Shown here: positions 5,243-7,656 of the stretch, piece after piece
Numbering within the stretch: the first letter of the stretch is position 1
Layout of the letters: each line of letters opens with the position of its first letter
Source of the DNA: UBA9676 sp036522155
GTDB taxonomy: Bacteria; Actinomycetota; Actinomycetes; Streptosporangiales; Streptosporangiaceae
Reading direction: 5' to 3'
NCBI GenBank assembly: GCA_036522155.1
Contig: DATDGI010000232.1
Coordinates: 1 to 7,656, forward strand
Length of the DNA: 7,656 nt
Translations under genes and position numbers: made by a program
Notes under the pieces: generated by a model
Seen by the model: only the letters and a program-made list of their open reading frames with translations
What the model was told of the DNA's origin: nothing
Databases searched by the model: none

Positions 5243-6588
5243 GGCAGCTCCACCACGATCTCGGTCGGGCCGCCCGCCGGGCTGGTGAGCGAGAACGTGC
5301 CGTCCACTGACCCGGCCCGGCGGGCCAGCCCGGCCAGCCCGGTACCGAGGGCCTGGTCGGCACCGCCCACCCCGTCGTCGGTGACCGAAACCCGCAGGAT
5401 GTCACCCGTCCGGCCGACCGCGACCTCAGCGCGTGAGGCGTGAGCATGCTTGGTCGCGTTGGCCAGCGCCTCGGAGACGACGAAGTAGGCGATCGCCTCC
5501 ACCGTCGGGCTGGGGCGCACCGCCACCTCAACCCGTAGCCGGACCGGGAACGGCGCCCGGGCGGCGACGCCGGACAGCGCGGCGTCAAGGCCCCGGTCTT
5601 CCAGGATGGCCGGGTGCAGGCCACGCACCAGGTCCCGCAGCTCGGACAGGGCCGCCTTGGCCTCCTCGTGTGCGTCCTCGATGACCTTCCTGGCCTCGTC
5701 GGGGACTTGGGTCAGGCCGACCCGGGCGATGCCCAGGTTCATGGCCAGCGAGACCAGCCGCTGCTGGGCGCCGTCGTGCAGATCCCGCTCGATCCGGCGG
5801 CGCTCCGCGTCGGCCGCGTCCACCACACCTGCCCGGCTCTGGGTGAGCACCTCGACCCGGCGGGCCAGGGTTCCGGCGCGGTCCGGCCCGAGCAGCGCCA
5901 CGGCGGCCACCGTGTCCAGCCGGGTGACCCCGGCCAGCAGCCAGGGCATGACGAGCAGCAGCAGGAACCCGGCCACGGTCAGCGCGGCCAGCTCCCACGA
6001 ATGCGTCCGCTCGTAGGTGCCTCTCAGCACCCGCGCGTACAGGTATATGCAGGCCAGCGCCAGGCCGCCGATCCCGGTGCCGATCGCGGCCAGCCCACAG
6101 ATCCCGGCCACCGGCGCGGCCAGGAGGTGGTAAAGGAGCTGCCGCCCGATGAACGCCCAGCGGCTGGCCGCCGCCGCCTCGCGGGCCAGCTTCCGCATGG
6201 CCGTCACCGACCGGGCCGACGAGGCAAGTTCCCGCCACGTCAGCGGCTCGCCCGCCCGCACCGCCGGGATGCTCACGCCCTGCAGGCGCCGCATCCGCCG
6301 CCGTTGCAGGGATGTGAGCGGGCGGGTGGCGGCGGCCACGACCACCACCCCCACCACCGCACCGCCGGCGATGACACTGCCCTTGCCCAACTGCCCCGTG
6401 CCTGGCACCAGCCCGTGATGGAGCACCTCCAGCCCGGCGACCGAGGACACGAACAGCAGCACCAGGCCAGCCGCCTGCAGCGGCAGGCTGACCAGGACAA
6501 AAGCCACGTTATGCCGCACCCGGGCCGGACGCCACGGGCCGGTGGCCAGCCACTGGCGCACGCGACGGGCGGCAGCGTTCGGGGACAC
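5230..6588 (-). CDS. Membrane sensor histidine kinase (HisKA_3 type)
   Basis: A 452-residue kinase that probably senses an envelope or membrane signal and phosphorylates the regulator encoded downstream. The N-terminal half has hydrophobic segments at about 28-51, 71-87, 152-183 (perhaps two crossings) and 200-222. A basic cytosolic-looking loop (about 88-150) lies between the second and third. This resembles the 'putative sensor' domain common in actinobacterial kinases; no sizeable extracellular domain is seen. The dimerisation and phosphotransfer segment is E-R-R-R-I-E-R-D-L-H-D-G-A-Q-Q-R-L at 262-278 with phospho-acceptor His271. The ATPase domain shows the N box S-E-A-L-A-N-A-T-K-H-A at 372-382 (Asn377), G1 D-D-G-V-G-G-A at 404-410 and G2 G-T-G-L-A-G-L at 415-421. 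GTG at 6586-6588 is the start: an in-frame TAG lies at 6598-6600, leaving no other start codon between. The gene diverges from the 152-residue gene at 6723. Confidence 0.95.
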   Translation of the reverse strand: MSPNAAARRVRQWLATGPWRPARVRHNVAFVLVSLPLQAAGLVLLFVSSVAGLEVLHHGLVPGTGQLGKGSVIAGGAVVGVVVVAAATRPLTSLQRRRMRRLQGVSIPAVRAGEPLTWRELASSARSVTAMRKLAREAAAASRWAFIGRQLLYHLLAAPVAGICGLAAIGTGIGGLALACIYLYARVLRGTYERTHSWELAALTVAGFLLLLVMPWLLAGVTRLDTVAAVALLGPDRAGTLARRVEVLTQSRAGVVDAADAERRRIERDLHDGAQQRLVSLAMNLGIARVGLTQVPDEARKVIEDAHEEAKAALSELRDLVRGLHPAILEDRGLDAALSGVAARAPFPVRLRVEVAVRPSPTVEAIAYFVVSEALANATKHAHASRAEVAVGRTGDILRVSVTDDGVGGADQALGTGLAGLARRAGSVDGTFSLTSPAGGPTEIVVELPCAP

Positions 6589-6600
6589 GCACCAACCCTA
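6589..6600 (-). promoter_or_regulatory. -10 box at the histidine kinase start, suggesting a leaderless mRNA
   Basis: Reading the minus strand, TAGGGT (6600-6595) fits TANNNT. Only six bases separate it from the GTG start (6588-6586), and no Shine-Dalgarno sequence is possible in between. Transcription would then begin at or beside the GTG. The TAG of this box is also the in-frame stop that limits the reading frame upstream. A TTGACC occurs further upstream but only 8 bases from the -10 box, too close to act as its -35. Confidence 0.45.
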
Positions 6601-6707
6601 GGCAGGCAGGTCAAGCCGGGGCCATCCAGCCAGATGCAGGCCCGGAGGTGCAGCAGGCACCACCGCAAACCGGGTGTGGCCGCTACTGACAAGCAGGCGC
6701 CCAGGTC

Positions 6708-6713
6708 AGGAAG
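6708..6713 (+). promoter_or_regulatory. Ribosome binding site of the 152-residue gene
   Basis: AGGAAG lies 9 bases before the ATG at 6723. An in-frame TGA at 6687-6689, with no ATG, GTG or TTG codon between it and 6723, makes this start the only possible one for the frame. Confidence 0.55.
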
Positions 6714-6722
6714 CTCGAAGCC

Positions 6723-7181
6723 ATGCCGGGACCAGAAGCTGACCGCACCGGACCCGCCCCGCACCTGGTGGCCGGCCCGCCCTGGGTGGTACGGGCCGCC
6801 CGCGGCCCGGGAGCACGGGCCGCGCTGGAGATATACGAGGGGCAGGCGCTGCTCGACGTCATGGTGGACACACCGGTCGCACCGCGGCTGCTGCGCGGCG
6901 CCCGGCGGCTGGACTCCCGCCGGCCCCGCCGGTCGCGGGCCATCGCCTGGGGACGCCTGCCCACGGACGGCGACGCCGCGGGCCGCGCGTACGGCCCAGG
7001 CAGCGGCCTGGCGGTGTGGTTCACCCGCGGCCGGCTGCATCGCCGGCCACAGCGGGCCGGGTTCGTCTGGCTCACGGCGTGGAGCTGGATCGCGGTGGCT
7101 GACGGCAGTTACCGTCATGCGGTCGTGACCTGCCACGGCCGGCGGGAACGGCTCGGGCTCCGGCGGGCGCGGCCGTGCTGA
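6723..7181 (+). CDS. Hypothetical protein, arginine-rich, 152 residues
   Basis: I do not firmly recognise this protein. The frame is supported by strong third-position G/C bias, a usable ribosome binding site, a forced start and a 7-bp overlap with the next gene. The N-terminus (about 14-50) reads P-H-L-V-A-G-P-P-W-V-V-R-A-A-R-G then L-E-I-Y-E-G-Q-A-L-L-D-V-M-V-D-T-P, suggesting alternating beta strands. The middle (54-75) is very rich in Arg and ends in A-I-A-W-G-R-L-P. The C-terminal half (about 95-150) carries V-W-F-T-R-G-R-L, a Trp-rich stretch W-L-T-A-W-S-W-I-A-V-A-D-G, then V-V-T-C-H-G-R-R-E-R and a basic tail ending in R-P-C. There is no signal peptide or membrane helix. It looks like a small soluble beta-rich protein, possibly nucleic-acid binding given the charge, but that is a guess. 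The gene runs away from the kinase gene, separated by 134 bp. Confidence 0.7.
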   Translation: MPGPEADRTGPAPHLVAGPPWVVRAARGPGARAALEIYEGQALLDVMVDTPVAPRLLRGARRLDSRRPRRSRAIAWGRLPTDGDAAGRAYGPGSGLAVWFTRGRLHRRPQRAGFVWLTAWSWIAVADGSYRHAVVTCHGRRERLGLRRARPC

Positions 7182-7656
7182 GCCAGCCGCGAACCACCCT
7201 GCCGCCGACCGCTGATGACCAGTGGCATACCGCCGCGGCCGGTGGCTGGCGGCTTGATCCGGCCCACCGCTGGCCCCCCGCCCCGGCCGGCCGCCCGCGG
7301 TTCGCCCCCGCTAACCACCGGCGGGCCACCGCCGGCCACCGATGGCGGCCCCGTGCGGGCCGCCGGTGGCTGGGCCGCGGCCTAGTCGCGGCTGGGCTCG
7401 GGATGATCCCGTGGCTGGCCGGGCTGGTGGTCCTGCTCCCCGGCCGTACCGAGGCATTTCACTGGGCCGCGGCCTGGACCGGGCTGGATGGCCTGGAGGC
7501 GGTCAGCCTGCTGGCCACCGGCGTGCTGGTCCTCCGCCGTGATGCCCGGCGCGGCCTGGCCGCCGCCGTTGCCGCCACGGTGCTGGCCATCGATGCCTGG
7601 TTCGACGTGCTCACCGCGCCGCCCGGCGGTGGGCTGGCCACCGCGGTGGCCATGGC
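7175..7656 (+). CDS. Multi-pass membrane protein of unknown function, N-terminal part
   Basis: An open frame from GTG at 7175 to the window edge, with no stop in 160 codons and marked third-position G/C bias. The GTG overlaps the previous stop (GTGCTGA), so translation is probably coupled; no clear Shine-Dalgarno is seen. Residues 1-65 are hydrophilic and rich in Pro, Arg, His and Trp, likely cytosolic and unstructured. Hydrophobic segments follow at about 69-89, 103-120 and 128-146. Two local patterns, W-x-x-A-W-T-G-L-D at 97-105 and I-D-A-W-F-D-V-L-T at 139-147, recall a family of uncharacterised actinobacterial four- to five-helix membrane proteins with an acidic, aromatic 'DAWFD' motif in a helix. 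Function is unknown to me. The rest of the protein lies beyond the window, so its length and final helices cannot be judged. Confidence 0.72.
   Translation, partial: MLSQPRTTLPPTADDQWHTAAAGGWRLDPAHRWPPAPAGRPRFAPANHRRATAGHRWRPRAGRRWLGRGLVAAGLGMIPWLAGLVVLLPGRTEAFHWAAAWTGLDGLEAVSLLATGVLVLRRDARRGLAAAVAATVLAIDAWFDVLTAPPGGGLATAVAM

Noticed and set aside
6609..6614. TTGACC on the minus strand upstream of the kinase as a -35 box
   Set aside because: It is only 8 bases from the TAGGGT -10 box; no TANNNT box occurs at 16-18 bases from it.
5614..7128. A 504-codon plus-strand frame across the kinase gene
   Set aside because: It is antisense to a kinase with intact H, N, G1 and G2 boxes, and its translation is Gln/His/Pro/Gly-rich low complexity, the usual shadow of a GC-rich gene.
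6273..7136. Long minus-strand frame (287 codons) overlapping the kinase N-terminus and the 6723 gene
   Set aside because: It overlaps well-supported coding on both sides, its translation is a patchwork of Arg/Pro/Cys/Trp without domain patterns, and long open frames on the wrong strand are expected at this GC content.
7315..7369. Inverted repeat CCACCGGCGG / CCGCCGGTGG as a terminator or operator
   Set aside because: It lies inside a frame that stays open with coding-type third-position bias, has a 35-base loop, and repeats made of CCG/CGG units are common by chance here.
1..7656. CRISPR array, tRNA or rRNA gene, insertion sequence, integrase, phage gene, toxin-antitoxin pair or biosynthetic cluster
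   Set aside because: I looked for regular repeats, tRNA-like cloverleaf ends, transposase motifs and paired small genes and found none; nearly all the sequence is accounted for by the genes listed.

Overview
The window is a gene-dense stretch of very GC-rich DNA. Codon third positions are almost always G or C, several starts are GTG, leaders are short, and the likely -10 boxes have the TANNNT form. With the gene set, this points to a high-GC actinobacterium (Actinomycetota). The genus cannot be fixed from the sequence alone. I see no rRNA, tRNA, CRISPR array, insertion sequence, integrase or phage gene.

Left part (1-2766). The window opens inside the 3' end of an extended short-chain dehydrogenase/epimerase-like gene. 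pyrE (orotate phosphoribosyltransferase, pyrimidine synthesis) follows, with a promoter that suggests a leaderless mRNA. A DedA-family membrane protein gene converges on pyrE and overlaps its 3' end by 31 bp. It is divergent from fba, a class II fructose-bisphosphate aldolase with an intact zinc and catalytic motif.

Middle (2768-4541). A DUF3151-type gene of unknown function starts one base after the fba stop. purA (adenylosuccinate synthetase, purine synthesis) follows, with its own -10 box and ribosome binding site. The neighbourhood dedA / fba / DUF3151 / purA is one I recall from other actinobacteria, including mycobacteria, so this part looks like conserved core chromosome.

Right-middle (4595-6588, minus strand). 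A membrane histidine kinase and a LuxR/NarL-type response regulator overlap by 13 bp and form a two-component operon that converges on purA. The GTG start of the kinase lies six bases from a TAGGGT -10 box, again suggesting a leaderless transcript. The signal and target genes are unknown.

Right end (6723-7656, plus strand). Two genes of unknown function overlap by 7 bp: a 152-residue arginine-rich soluble protein and the first 160 residues of a multi-pass membrane protein. The second has no stop before the window ends.

Overall this is mostly housekeeping DNA (UMP synthesis, glycolysis/gluconeogenesis, AMP synthesis) plus one sensory system and a few uncharacterised actinobacterial proteins. 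I found no convincing new multi-gene system. The least explained parts are the 6723-7656 pair, the DUF3151 protein coupled to aldolase, and the compact promoter arrangements.
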